Below are positions 1 to 13,600 of a stretch of 64,000 nucleotides of DNA, in pieces. Every line of letters starts with the position of its first letter. Position 1 is the first letter of the stretch. Position numbers and translations under genes: made by a program. The stretch spans positions 25,183,953 to 25,247,952 of the forward strand of contig NC_088307.1 of assembly GCF_032854445.1 (NCBI RefSeq), given 5' to 3'. Origin of the DNA: Liolophura sinensis. Lineage: Eukaryota > Mollusca > Polyplacophora > Chitonida > Chitonidae. The notes beneath the pieces were generated by a model. It was not told the origin of the DNA, searched no databases, and was given only the letters and a program-made list of their open reading frames with translations.

Positions 1-154
1 TCAATACCTGATCAAGTTTTACCACAGTCCAAATCCCATGGGTTATGCATATAGTGTCATTTGTCTGGAAACTTTCATATCATTGAACTGTTATTTCATG
101 TTTTTCATCTCTAAAAATAATATGTACTCGTCAGTGACAATACATCCTGTCTGT

Positions 155-335
155 ATAGTATATTAGCCAGAGCTATCAGACTAATTATATATAGTATATT
201 AGCCAGAGCTATCAGACTAATTATGTATAGTATATTAGCCAGAGCTATCAGACTAATTATGTTTAGTATATTAGCCAGAGCTATCAGACTAATTATGTTT
301 AGTATATTAGCCAGAGCTATCAGACTAATTATGCA
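155..335. repeat. 36-bp tandem repeat, 5 copies
   Basis: The unit TATTAGCCAGAGCTATCAGA plus CTAATTATGTTTAGTA is repeated five times with only one or two base changes between copies. It is non-coding. Confidence 0.9.
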
Positions 336-674
336 TTGTTCTTCACAGAATATTCAAATTTTTTTCATGACTTTTTATAAAGGCTGCATTAAAGTTTTGT
401 AATTCTTATGTCGGTAATGTGTTTTGTTGTTTATCAGATATTGCAAATATTCATTGTTTGTTTTATTTCTTATCATTGCTTGTCATAATAAAACTTGTAA
501 TGAAGGAACAAGTTTATAGCAAATTTAGGGACTGAATCAACTTGTTTGGCCAATTATTTCTGTATCTGATTTGTCTTTGCAATGTATGACGATTTCATGA
601 TGATGTCTTCATGGGTCAACGGTTGGCCCATGTATTTCGTAGCACACAAACCAATACCAGTAATATGAAGAAGT

Positions 675-870
675 CTGGTTGGGGGAGCCTATGACCCAAG
701 AGCCTCTCACCAATGTGGTTGCTACGAGTTCAAGTCCAGCTCATGCTGGCTCCCTCTCAGGCCATACGTGGGAAGGTTGGTCAGCAAACTGCAGATGGTC
801 ATAGTTTTCTGCTCGGTTAATTCCTTCCACCTTAATGCTTCGGGCAATCCAGTTTTCTCCACACACAATT
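675..870 (+). mobile_element. SINE family A, decayed copy
   Basis: Retains the tRNA-like head (GACCCAAGAGCCTCTCACCA, B-box GAGTTCAAGTCC) and the body motif GGGAAGG..GTCAGCAAAC; the 3' half is degenerate. Confidence 0.7.
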
Positions 871-1334
871 AACACTGATGCCTATTGTACAAGGAAAAAG
901 TCTTCTGTTTGAGCAAATAGAACCTGACATGTCACATTGTCATATATTCATCCTGATTGATCGCGATAGCAACGCTGAAATATTGCTGATGAGGAGTTGA
1001 GCCATAAATCTGTCACCGATAGGTTGAACGTAGCCCCATGCTGTAAATATGTCCGGTACTATTAACTGTGTGCATTATTACCTGTCATCACCCGTTGTGA
1101 ATCATCATTTATTCTGACTGATCCAGAGTATGAGGAAGGTAAAGTGTTATTACCCAGGATGACTTATCGTCATTGTTGGGCAGTCAGTATCAACAGAAAA
1201 CTACCAGTCATCAAGGGTGCAGGATGTAGCCCAGTGAGAAAGATGCCCAACTCCAACCCACAAGACAAACAAGATGGGGTTCAAATCCAGCCCTAGGAAA
1301 GGGAATTTCCCCCACAAAACATTCCCGGCTCAAC

Positions 1335-1455
1335 TACGCGGTCGCTGTGAGTTGAAGAGCAACTCTTGCTGGTTTCCTCTCCTGTCATATGTTGGAAGAT
1401 CTGTGAGGAAAATGCAGATGATTGTGGGTTTCCACCCACCATAATGCTGATTCCT
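1335..1455 (+). mobile_element. SINE family A fragment
   Basis: Matches the middle of the element from GCGGTCGCTGTGAGTT through TTTCCACCCACCATAATGCTG; both ends are missing. Confidence 0.65.
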
Positions 1456-1973
1456 GGGACTCTCACTGCTAGTCATGAGGCCATGGTATGACAAGAAGTG
1501 GTCAATGACGTGGATGTTGGCACATCCAACCATTTATTAAAAGAGAACTCGTCTTCCACAAGCATCTGGAAGTGCAGTTGAAATATTTTATTCCAGGTCA
1601 GTCTGGTAAACGTTCACAGTTTTGTCCTGGATTCTGTCAAATCAAAACGCCATAGCTCAAAAAAGGTGTTTTTTGAGCTCTGAGCTCTTGACACTCAGTA
1701 TACAGGGAATATCTCATGTCTTCAGCATGTTGTTTCACTGAGACTGCATTAAAAATAAAAAACCCTTCCAACTCATCCTTAGAAACTATTGCGAAAGATG
1801 TGTTTAAAAGTGACACAACCTAATATGCAACTACCTGTAAATACAGTATTTATTTGATAAACTTTGAGCTGCTTTATGAAACACTCTTGTGTGGATGAAG
1901 CTTTGCAAACAGTGAAAATTACAAGTGCAGTTACTGAAAACTGCGCCACTGAACAGACTAGTGTAATCTTTAC

Positions 1974-2058
1974 AGGATGAGGACGAAAGAGAAGTAGAGT
2001 TTCTGTGCGGAAGTTGATGGCATCAGAGTCGTGAAAACATTGTTTGTGTGCACTTGAA
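1974..2058 (-). CDS. Putative second exon of the unrecognised minus-strand gene
   Basis: A pyrimidine-rich acceptor (CTCCCTTCCACTCCC..GGTCAG) precedes 85 nt that continue in phase from the exon ending at 3944. They encode VQVHTNNVFTTLMPSTSAQK then LYFSFVLI, and end at a strong donor (CATCCT|GTAAAG) in phase 2. The joined product has no stop. A possible 32-nt third exon at 1113-1082 (coding INDDSQRVMT) has plausible borders but is too short to trust. The rest of the gene would lie left of the window or in repeat-masked sequence near 1-1000. Function unknown. Confidence 0.38.
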
Positions 2059-3943
2059 CTGACCGGCCAGGGAGTGGAAGGGAGATGGTTTTCATCAAAC
2101 ATAAAATACACACTATACCAATATTGTCATCAAACATAAAATATGCAATAAAATACGCATAATATACCAATAAAATCTGCCAAATGGGAAATTAATTAAG
2201 GTAGAACAAGAAGATTCATTCATCAATCATATATATCCCTGCATATATCATACATTCACGAGTCTATGCACAGTCTTGATCCCAACTTCCTTCACCCAAT
2301 ACCAAGATGACGAACAGTAGTCCATCAATGGGAAATTTCTCGAACAAAATATCTAGATCTAGAAGTAAATGCCTTCTATGACAAAAAGCTATATTATGGT
2401 GTAGTTAATTTAAATTATTTGGCCTACTTCAAATGACTTGAACGCCATAAAACACCAATCAAATCAAATCAAATGACTTGACCATCGTTGAATACAAGTT
2501 ACATGGGCTGGGTGGGACTTAACTGAAGTTAGGTACGTACGACCCTCGGACACTATATGATTTGTCTAGGTTGGCCATATTCCATTGAAAGAACGTTTCT
2601 TAAAACTGCTTATAATATGCTGAGGTGACTTCCTGCATTTAAAGGTAAATTACGTCTGTGCTTGAAGACATACATGTATATGGGCCTAGGCCTTCATGAG
2701 CACGATGTGACCTTAATATGTGACATATATACACCACACGACCTACCTAAGTGCTGTGAAAAAGCCGCTGATATGAGGGATACATATGTATTTGGTAAAT
2801 AGCTACAGCACACGCCTGCCTCATCGCCACAGTGTGTATGATAACATAGTATTATGTTGTTGTTGCATTGTCTATATGCACCACGTGAATGAATTCATTA
2901 ATCGGTTGTATTAAAACTGATTTATGTATGCGAGGGTTTTATCTTTATGAAAGCGGATCTTGAGACAACTGAAACCGAGTCCAAAATCGCTGGTCTTGCC
3001 CTTTAATTTACTTGACAAATAGGCTCCGAGGGCTATACGTTAAATCTCCATGCTTAAACCGGTACCCGCCGCAACTAATTTATACAGGTATTAACGGCTC
3101 TGTTTACCCCTCAGCAATCGTGTGCCATTCTTATATATGTGCACAGCAAGAATTTGGAATTTCATTTCTTTTGTACCAAAGTGTACAGATTTCATTCCTG
3201 TCCGATCGAGACAACCGAAACTGAAAGTTTTTCGGTCCCCTGTCATTTCGGTCTCGTGCTTAAACGATAACGTACGGTAAATCACGAGATTCAAGATGTC
3301 TGCCCCCTGGTGAAAGCCTGGAAACTTTCGAAAAGTTTGTATTTTGTTGGCTACTTTAGATAGCATTTGTTTTTGTACTCTTCACCGCATAAGAACACTC
3401 TGTTATTCATTCATTATGCGATTTACTACTTTGGAGGTGTTATTTTATCACAATTTGGCTTTTCCCACACCCATGTTTGTAGTAGCACTCGGCAGACTGG
3501 TCACAAGTTAAAAAGAGTCATGACAGTAATATTCGACAGCACAGAGTTACAGCAATGTATTTGTCAAATTAGCTAGCTAGTAGACGGCTTTGACGAATGT
3601 TTTGCTAATAAATCAAGTCAAATCAAATTTTCTCTACTGAATTTTAATTAAGCTTTGATAAAATGGTCATACACATTTAAGTACTGCATTTGTAGCCTAA
3701 TGAATTAGACCGTGTCAGCTAATGATACAAGGCCTAACAGAGGTTCCTTCCCAAAACGCTGGGTATTTTCCTGTCTGTACTTAAACCTTCATAGCGTTTA
3801 CATGCTGATAGTTTCTGAATCACCTATCCCTAGTATCCGAAGAGATCGCACTTTTGTTAGACCCAAACCGAAGTCTGCTATGTTCAAATCAGTTCGTTTT
3901 AGATGGAAAAAGCAACAAAATTTGAACAGGCAGCCATGTATAC
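2059..3943. other. Interval between the two putative minus-strand exons; no other gene seen
   Basis: Would be an intron if the minus-strand gene is real. Short ORFs on both strands around 3012-3576 resemble no family known to me and have no convincing splice context. Confidence 0.4.
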
Positions 3944-4130
3944 CTTCTTGATGCTTTGCCAAGTATTCTTCATGATGGAAGCTTTTCGCCATGCAGATGC
4001 CTGTTGTTGACAGATAAAAATCGTCCACTGTTTGTGAGAAATTGTGAATAGTACACACTGCACCATGGTCATGCGCGCACAGACTAGAGATGGCGAACAG
4101 GTCTGCCTCTTCGAAATTTTTCTGGGTCAT
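3944..4130 (-). CDS. Putative first coding exon of an unrecognised minus-strand gene
   Basis: Reading leftward from an ATG at 4130-4128, 62 codons are open with coding-like codon use. They contain FEEADLFAISSLCAHDHGAV, SQTVDDFYLSTTGICMAK and HHEEYLAKHQE. An in-frame TAG lies two codons upstream of the ATG, fixing the start. A good donor (GAAG|GTATAC) ends the exon in phase 1, which fits the acceptor of the exon at 2058. I do not recognise the family: no signal peptide, membrane segment or catalytic motif is evident. It starts about 490 bp from the TNNI3K start codon in the opposite direction, suggesting a shared promoter. It could still be a chance ORF; support rests on codon texture and matching splice phases. 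Confidence 0.45.
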
Positions 4131-4617
4131 GGACTAAAAATGCTCAATTTAATCGTCACCAAAGCCGATTGTGGTCCAATAAAGGTGTGACCCTCTCGGC
4201 CGAGGACAGCTGATTCTGATGCATTTGGGAAGGGAGCTCTGTTAGATGTTGTGTCGCAAGCATACAAAATCTAACTCATTAAACTAAGGCATAAGAAGCT
4301 TAATTTCCAGTATAATTAAGTAAGATCAGTGCTATAAAATGAAGATCACTGGTTTCCTTCAACCATACTTTTGGCAGTCGTTGTACAGGTTAAATATTCT
4401 TGACTAGGCCCAAGGCATAAAACACAACACAAATAAATAATTTAAAATGTAAGTGAAGAATTAATGGTTTGTATGTATTCATACAAGAACTTGACAAAAA
4501 ATCTCACGAATAATTGTTTTTGTTTTTTTAATTTTTACAATTATCACTTTAGACTATTGCAGATCCTGATATGATTTTAAACTCATATGTGGAAATGCTC
4601 GCAAATACTGTGAAGAG
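4131..4617. promoter_or_regulatory. Candidate bidirectional promoter between TNNI3K and the minus-strand ORF
   Basis: This 487-bp interval separates two divergent start codons. A CCAAT box is at 4176-4180. A pyrimidine-rich TTTTTTTAATTTTTACA..CTTTAG at ~4525-4555 could be the acceptor of a TNNI3K 5'UTR exon, in which case the true transcription start would lie further upstream. No clear TATA box or initiator was seen. The assignment is positional. Confidence 0.35.
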
Positions 4618-7600
4618 ATGGGGAATTACAAATCCAGGCCAACAAGTACTTGTGCGGGTATGGCTGTTATTTCTTCATGATTTATACAGTTTTGGTGTTG
4701 CCCCAATTCTTCAACCTTTTCAACCACCTCTGCAACCAATATTTTGAAACATTCTTCGAGAACAATTGAGAGTAAAGAAATAATTTGCACAGTTAAATGA
4801 AGCTTGCATCTTTAATGAGTCAAACAAATAATTTTAGCATCATTTTGAAAATATTTCTATGTGCAAATTCCATTGAAAAGGTTGAAGATTTACAGCACGT
4901 CACTACAACAGGGTGACGACGTAGTTCCAAACGACATCACTGCTTTATGGCATGAAGTAAATTTCTTATCAGAATTCATGTTAAGACAAAACTATGGACA
5001 GAACATTATGCTTATCAAAGAACATATTTCAGAAGATTAGTCCAATCCTGTTTAATAGCGGTCCACATTCTATATATATCACACCATATTAAACTTGGCA
5101 GGCAGACCCTACTGTGCCATGAAACAACCTTGTGTCTGAAAGCGGCGTCACTGAAAGGGACATTGTCAAGATGTTTTATCTTGAAATATGTTTTAATCAG
5201 GAGTGAAAAATACAAGTAATTAAATCATGAAGGCTATTGTTCTGTGAAGGGAAAAAGTTTGATATCAAAAATAAAATGCAAATAATGTTTTGAGAACTTT
5301 AATGTTGATACTTATAGTTCATTTAGGTGTATGTATCGTACTTTATGTTTTCAGACGAACTGAAGAAAAAAATCAGTGAGAGTTATGCTTTGTTCAGGTC
5401 TAAGGCCATAGAAGATCTGCGTCCTCGGGAAACGGATTGGTCAGAGCTTCAGCTTGCCTGCAGGTAAATGTGTATAGACATGTGCCATGTGAAATTGTGG
5501 TTATCTCCCTTTCATTCAAAAGTGGAGCTGAAGAGCTTCAAACTAAGAGGAGATAACTATACCTCTTTTTGGATAGGATTTTGGAGGTCAAAGGTTAACG
5601 GCAGATACACACCAAGTACTTGCATATTGGCTTGTGAAGTAGAGGCACATGTATAAGACTTTCGAGTTGTAGGCCACAAATAAATAAGTCTTGATCAGTT
5701 GGCCACAAATACATGAATAATTTTGATGGGTAGGTCACATATTTATAAGATTTTTGAAGGGTACATGACTTTTGAGTGAAGATTTGACAAATCTACAAGT
5801 TTCATTTCCAAGGCTGGGTTTACTTTGAGCCAACACTTTATGTGTTTTAGCAATTAACATACAAACATCACCATTTAAGCATGAGGTGCACCTACCATTA
5901 GCCAGTAGGCCAACTGAAAAGGATTCCCGATGATAAAGACTGTGTAAAGGAGTTATGCTCCTTTTTGTCACATATTTCTTTTTCATGCAGTTTTACTTTT
6001 AAATTTTGGGTGCAATTGTACCTACAGTTGGCTCAGAAGTCTACTGATAATGGATTCTGACAGGCATAAGTTGAGGTTCCGAAATCTTTTTTTACTTGTA
6101 TTTTATGGATGTTTTCTGTTTTTTTTTTCTTTTCGTTTTATCCAGCCATGGAGACATTCACAGAGCGCGGGAACTGATCACCACAGAAACAAGCAATGAG
6201 AGAACGGAGAGTGGTCTATCCTTGATACACATCTGTGTGATAGCAGGAGGTAAGGTTTGCACAGAAGTGAAACTTTCACTGCAAGTTTTTATTCACACAG
6301 TTTTTGCACAGTACTGAATACATGTGGCAAGGTCCCCAAAAGAACCTTTCAGATTTTAACAGATGGTACTATTCATCAATAGATTATGGTTTCTGCCAAT
6401 AACTGTACGAGTTGTAAGTGCTGAAAACTGTTCCACAAGGAGAATTTTCGCAGTTACTGGTTGGGTCTGAGCTGTTTACCACAATGAGGGAAGATAATTA
6501 CAGGATTTCATCCAAACCTTGGACTTGAGCGGTGCACAGTTTTACGTTTTAGACAAAATAATAAGAATTTAAGTTTCAGCTCCTTCTGTTGAAAACCATC
6601 TGTTAATATATCGATGTCTAAAGTTGTTTTTCTGTAATACCTCATTATTACTGTATGTTACAGGCTCCACCGCCAGCGACCTGGTGTCATTGTTATTACA
6701 GAATGGCGCCAAACCGAATTGGTTGAGTAAAAACCAGTTCTCTCCCCTTCATTTGGCTGCATACAAGGTAAGATAAGGCAAGAGGGCATGTGCTTATGCT
6801 TTATCTGAGATTTGTCAGTATCAAAATTTATTTATATCCGTACTTATTGATAAATAAGTCATGAATATTGATAAATTTATATTGTATATTAAATATTTTA
6901 TAATATTGATTAATAATCTTTTTACAGTTGTCAGCAAATGAATTATCAACATTTATCAATATCTATAATTCGGGATTAAATGTTCAATGGACTCCAACAG
7001 GCTGATTTATGTTTGTCCTGAAGTTTTGTATTCATTTCTCTCGTACAGCCATGTAAATGTGATGATATCCAGATGGTGTATTTGTGCGTTGTGATCTGTG
7101 ATGTTGCAGGGGGATGTTGATGTGGTTAGTGCCTTGACAGAAGGACATGCTGACCTAAATCAGGCAGGAAACAGTGGAGTTACCTCCCTTCACATTGCTG
7201 CCATGTGTGGCCACCAGGAGGTAACATAGTAAATATAGTGTAAAGGGAATAATTTCACAAGGACATTATTATCATTAAATCTCAACATTTGAAGACATTC
7301 TGCATTGTGATTTAGAATGGTAAAATTATTTGTTGATTTTAAGTCGTTTTGAGCTTATTGTTAATAAGTGCAATAAGAACTGTAAATTTGTTTCCAGTAT
7401 AAAATATTCCAGCGTACATTTTCAGTTGGTCTGAGACTACTATTTACTATAAGTTTGTTTTTCGGAAAATCACCTGTAATTTCATGGAGTTTTTCACCAG
7501 CTGCTTATTTATTTGATTGTTTTGTTTATGATGTGGTCAAGAATATTTCACTTGTATGACATCGACCAGCATTATGGGGAGAGGAAACCGAGCAGAAACC

Positions 7601-10600
7601 CGTAGTCATCCACAGATTGCAGGCAGACCTTCCAACGTATGACTGGAGACGCATTGGCGAGAGTCTCCAGGGTCATTGCACTGCGTTGGTGTGCTGACCA
7701 CCTCAGTCACGGAGACCCCCCCCCCCCCATTATGTTCAATTTTACGTGATTTACAGTAAACAACGTATCCTAAATCTTCAACTTTTTCAACCAATATTGT
7801 AAAATATTCTGAGGGAACTTTGGGGTGTACAAAAATAATTTGTACAGTTTAATGAAGCGTGCATATTTATCAACACAAACAAAACATTTTTAGTGCCATC
7901 CTCTAATAATTGTATGCATTAATTTCACTGAAAATGTGTTGTAGTGGTTTGAAAAATCTGAAGATTTACAGTAAATGCATGTGATTTTTCCTCATCTAAT
8001 CATCATTCTTTACTACAGCTCATACAGCAAGGTAATTTGTGAAAAATTCCATTATGAATTATAGGTGATTCACCGTGTTGTTAGATCCATGGATTACCAT
8101 ATTTCCTCTAAAGTTTGGTATGTGAGAATGAATTACAGGTGATTCACCGTGTTGTTAGATCCATGGATTACCGTATTTCCTCTAAAGTTTGGTATGTGAG
8201 AATGAATTCTGGGTGATTCACCGTGTTGTTAGATCCATGGATTACCGTATTTCCTCTAAAGTTTGGTATGTGAAAATGAATTCTAGGTGATTCACCGTGT
8301 TGTTAGATCCATGGATTACTGTATTTCCTCTAAAGTTTGGTATGTGAAAATGAATTCTAGGTGATTCACCGTGTTGTTAGATCCATGGATTACTGTATTT
8401 CCTCTAAAGTTTGGTATGTGAGAATGAATTATAGGTGATTCACCGTGTTGTTAGATCCATGGGTTACCGTATTTCTTCTAAAGTTTGGTATGTGAGAATG
8501 AAGTATAGGTGATTCACCATGTTGTTAGATCCATGGATTACTGTATTTCCTCTAAAGTTTGGTATGTGAAAATAAATTATAGGTGATTCACCGTGTTGGT
8601 AGATCCATGGGTTGCCATATTTCCTTTAAAGTTTGGTATGTGAGAATGAATTCTGGGTGATTCACCGTGTTGTTAGATCCATGGATTACCGTATTTCCTG
8701 TAAAGTTTGGTATGTGGAAAAGCACTTTTAGAAGCACATAAGGGCCGTAAATTATTATTTAATACGGAAATTTAATCGAGAATAATTTTAAAAATCTGAA
8801 TTGGCTGTATAAGGTGGATGACTCAATCGGGGACCAAGCAAAATGTGGTGTTTGAAAAATGCAAAACTTGTTTACTAATTACTGTATAATAAACAGATGG
8901 CTTTTTGCAGATATATGTACAGAAATCTTCAAAGTTTTTTAGTGCTGTTTTTTTTTTGTTGTCAGGTTGCCAAACTCTTACTGAGTAAAGGAGCACAGAT
9001 AGATGCCCCAGATGCTGTTAGATTCTCTCCCCTTCATCTTGCTTGTTACTTTGGTCATGAAAAGGTAGACAGAATCAACTTTTCTCCTGTCCGTTTACAG
9101 TACTTTTACTGTAGTGATGAACTGTATACTATAATACTTCCAATTCTTACCTCCCCTTACGAAGTAGGGAGAGGTATTGTGAGAGGAGGATCAGATGCTG
9201 TCGGTGATGGTGTCCAGTTTGATGAAAGTTTTTTGCCAATCATAGGGTTGCAGTGGCCACTCATAGTAAACATTTAGCCAATCATCAGTAGCGATTTGCA
9301 TATCAGAGACCAAGCAAGTCTTACTACCTAGCTCAAAATTTGCTCAGCTATTGCATGAGTTACATGAGTTGCAGTTGCGTCCTATATGACATGGATTGCC
9401 AAATACAGTTCACAATTTACATATGAAATACCTCTGTGGTAAATTTGTGTACTAACTCCCCACGGTGTCTTTTACCACCACAATGATTTACAACTCCATA
9501 ACATATGAAGTCACTACCCTGAAATCCTTCTGCATATGATACGTAGTAATAGTTGTGACAGTATAATGATTTTTTGCCTTTTCTGTTCATTTAATGGCAA
9601 GATCTCAGCACTGTATAATTAGAGGATGATGTCAGTGTGTCAATCATTCTATTTTGTTAAGGGTTAGAGGTCAATATTTGAATGTATCACATGACTTTAT
9701 GATGTTTTACAAACTGCTCAAACAGGCGAGCTACCGGTATTCTCTGAATGCCTTGTTGGTGACATCTTGTCAGCTCCTTTTGGCCAATTTACATGTAATT
9801 ATAACAGGAATACTCAGTTCCTCTTTCTTCACATGATTTGTCCATCTAATGTACAACATTTACATGTACATATCATTCCTTACTTGTCTGAAATAAATGA
9901 AAGAGGAATGTAATTTTTTGTCTTCTGCAAATGTCTAATCTAGCTAATATCTGTGCCAAGAATTAGAATATGAAAGTGATATAAGTGTTATTAACCGCAG
10001 GGGCAGGTACCTGGCAAAATGTCAGTGGTTTATACAAGATTAGAACATTGTTACAGGCTAACACATCGAGTAAGGCAGTTGTACTGGAATGACGTCATGC
10101 GCGTTGGAAAGTACAAGGTCATTTGACGTCAAGTGTTCTAGCACGATGTCACACCAGGCAAAACAGGAAACAGAAAACTTTTGTTTCCATGTTGTCCTCA
10201 CAAACTAACAACAGCCGCTGTAATGCAATGCATTTTTTTTTTTGCCGTGTAAGAAAATAAATCCATCTGTCTCGATCCTTATCATTTAGCCTTAATTTTA
10301 AGACCTACAAGTCTTGGCACTAAAGTAACCGTTTAAAGGTTAAAATAGTCCTACTGTATAATGTGATTTGTGAAAAATGTTAGGCAACTTTTGATGAAAT
10401 GTTCACAAACATTCAGCTCCTCTTTTTCTCCATCATTTAAATACTCTAAGTTACTTTCTGTGGAACTTTTTGTTTGGACGCCAATTTTACAGTAGGTGTT
10501 ATCAAAAACGACTGCCTAACATTTTTGACAGGTCACGGGGAGCAGTACAACCTTTGTTTCCTTTGACGATAAAATAGTTTAAATCAGAAACTGCCCTGTT

Positions 10601-13600
10601 GGCCGTGTCATTGAAATGTTTGCATGTTGACAGACAGTGGAGGAGCTGATCAACAATGGGGCTGACATAAACATCAGTGCTGGTGTCGGAGATCGCCCCA
10701 TTCACCTGGCCTGTGCCCGGGGCAACCAACAGATTACACAACGGCTTGTTCAGGGTACTAACACCCAGAAGGCAGATGGTATGGCACCTGTTAAAATTAC
10801 TTTAAACTTCACAGTTTGTTAGGGTGATACTGTGATTCTTCAATCTTTTTGCATGTTTCTTCGGTGTTTTTTTTTTTTTTTTTTGGTGTTTTCTTAGGTT
10901 ATTATTATAGTTACACTAATAAAGTTTTACTTTTTGTGAAACCCTTAAATTAGCTGACCCAGCCAATGTAGATACAAACGTCTTTTGCATGATATCCACT
11001 TCTTGAGCTCACAGCCTTTTTTGCCAGTGTAATTCTGAATCCTTAGAAGCCTGTTTCTGTAATGTGGCTCAGTTGTGATTCCACCAGGAAGCAAGGGAAA
11101 GAAAAAAGAACAAAAAATAAGTTATTTTGTTGTGCATATTTTATATGCGTATATATAGTAAATACAACTGTGAGACCTTTGACCAAATGGGGTCACATGC
11201 TCAAGTTGAGATCACACTGACTTGGATATGCACGTAGCTTAAAGTCAGGAGGTTTGTCAGTTATTTGCCAAAGGGCAGTGGTTTTAGTCCAAGCTCTCCA
11301 TTTTTCCTCCACCCTAAAACTGGACCGCTACAACATAAGTGAAGAAGTCTTCTCTGTGGCATTCATCAGCAATCGCAACAAATACATCAAATGAATTTAT
11401 TAAACAAAAGTTTGATTGTTTCTTTGCTGACAGTAAATGCCAAAGATGATGAGGAACACAGGCCCTTGCATTTCTGCTGTAAAGGGGGTCACTTGGGGGT
11501 TGTGAATTACCTCTTACAGCAGCCGGTGGAGCCCCACGTGACCAATATATATGGGGACACGCCTCTGCATTTGTAAGTCTGCAACACTCTGGAAATAGTG
11601 GTGTGTAAAAAGAATCTTTAAGTTTGTGATTTGCTAGAAATGAGAAACTTGAAATATATATAAAGTAATTTGGGAAAAAAGTGAAGAGGAAAAGTGTTCC
11701 ACGGTGAGGAATAAGAAATAGTGAACAAGCATTAAAACTTCAGTAGAGAAAACAAAGGGTGTAAAATAATGAAGTCCATGAAACAGGAAAATAAAATAAA
11801 ATTTTCAAGAAATTTCAGTACATGCTGACATTAATCCCTTCATTCAGATCATCTTTAAAATGGGTATGGTGGCTTCCTCTTTGGTAGTATGTGGGACGGT
11901 CCGCAGCAACCTGCGGATGGTCGTGTGTTTCCCCCGGGCTCTGCCCAGTATCCTCCCATCATAATGCTGGCCACTGTCGTATAAGTAAAATATTCTTGGG
12001 TATGGCCTAAGACACCAAATCAAATGAAGTAAAATGAGTAAATGGCATTCAAATTCTGTATACATGGTTTGCTGAAGCTTACTTTTATCAACAATGTAGT
12101 TGGATACCATGTACTACCTTCCAAACAAATATCAAAATGCCTTTCGAGGATTGATAGAACTCTCAGAAACCTGGACTTAATCGTAAATGAAAGTTTAGAT
12201 CATTTTATACAGTAAATGTGTGTGTGTTTTTATCATTAAGATTTGTGAAAAATATTTTTCATGGATGATTACATTAAACATAATTATGTTTAGATGAAGT
12301 TTAATCGTGATTAGTCAAAACAGGTCTGAATGACATGAGTCTTTGAAATATTGTGAAGTTATATCTTTTCTGATTTCAGAGCTTGTTATCATGGGAAAAT
12401 AGAGGTTGCTAAGCAACTGGTGTCAAAGACAGGTCCAGAGAGTTTGTCTATGGAAAACATTTTTAGTGAAACTCCTTTACACAGGTATTAAATGATGGTG
12501 ATGACAGTTCCTTATGGATGTCTTCCAGAAATCAGAATATATACTGAGTTTATGATCTCTCTGTAACTAAACTGAAGCAATTCATGATCGTACCGTGAAT
12601 ATTTTTTTTCATTTTGAGAAACACATCTTTATTGTATTAATGAATTGATGAGAGTTTAGGATGCATTTTTAAATGATGCAAGTACATCAAAAAAGAAAGA
12701 AAAAAAAAAATTAAAAACATAATCTAAACATGGTTATGAGTTTGTTCAAAAATATTACTTTGCAAATTTTTGTTTAATTTTCCCTCAAATTACTGGTATT
12801 ACAAGCAACTGTCAAAAAGCGTATGAATTCAGAGAATTATTTGTGCTTTCTATAGACAGCGTGTGCACCCGGTTTGCTGTACCAACACAGTGCTCTCCCT
12901 TTGTTCTTCCTCAGTGGTTGTAGCTATGGTCGCAGCATAGATCTGGTGAAGTTTTTGTTGGATCAGCCTGCGGTGGACATCAACTACCAGGGAAAAGATG
13001 CCCACACAGGTATGCTTGTCCAGGCTTTGCATGGGCCTGAGAAACCATTGAAAATGAAAAATATAACTGGGGCTGCAACAGTCATGAAAAAGCCTTCTAA
13101 GTCCTGAGTACAATTCCCTGTCATAAACGGTCATCGAAAAGTGATGAATTTTACTTTCTGAATGTTATCGTATATACCTATGACTTTTGTTAAAATTAGT
13201 CCAACTTTTCATATGCCTGCCTTTTCCCCACTGTATTGGATAAACATCTGCCCTATATCTCTTTTGTTTTCAGTATTACATTTCAGTTGATTAAGTATTT
13301 TTGGACTTCCCAAAGATAAACATGTAGAGACCGTCTTTCATTTAGTTTATTTTAGTAGTGCAGAAAGCAAAGAATTGTATTATGTATCTCCGAGTTTTTC
13401 TGAAAAATAAAGATATGAATATTTGTCCATGAGATGGACTAATTATGTGGAAAAGGAGAAACTAAATATTTCTGCTACAGATATATGTATATTGACTAAA
13501 AAGAGCAGACCAGTTGTCCCAAAAATTAAGTGCGTGAATTTCTAACTGTGTGAAGGTCATTTTTTTTTTACATTACCACTAATTGTTCACTAAACTTCTG

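Larger units (their letters stand above)
340..1973. other. Left-edge non-coding stretch with SINE fragments
   Basis: Contains SINE family A fragments at 675-870 and 1335-1455 and a tRNA-like B-box remnant near 1290. No exon can be supported apart from the weak minus-strand candidate at 1082-1113. Confidence 0.5.

Noticed and set aside
1082-1113. 32-nt third exon of the putative minus-strand gene (INDDSQRVMT)
   Set aside because: Borders and phase fit, but an exon this short can arise by chance; kept only as a note.
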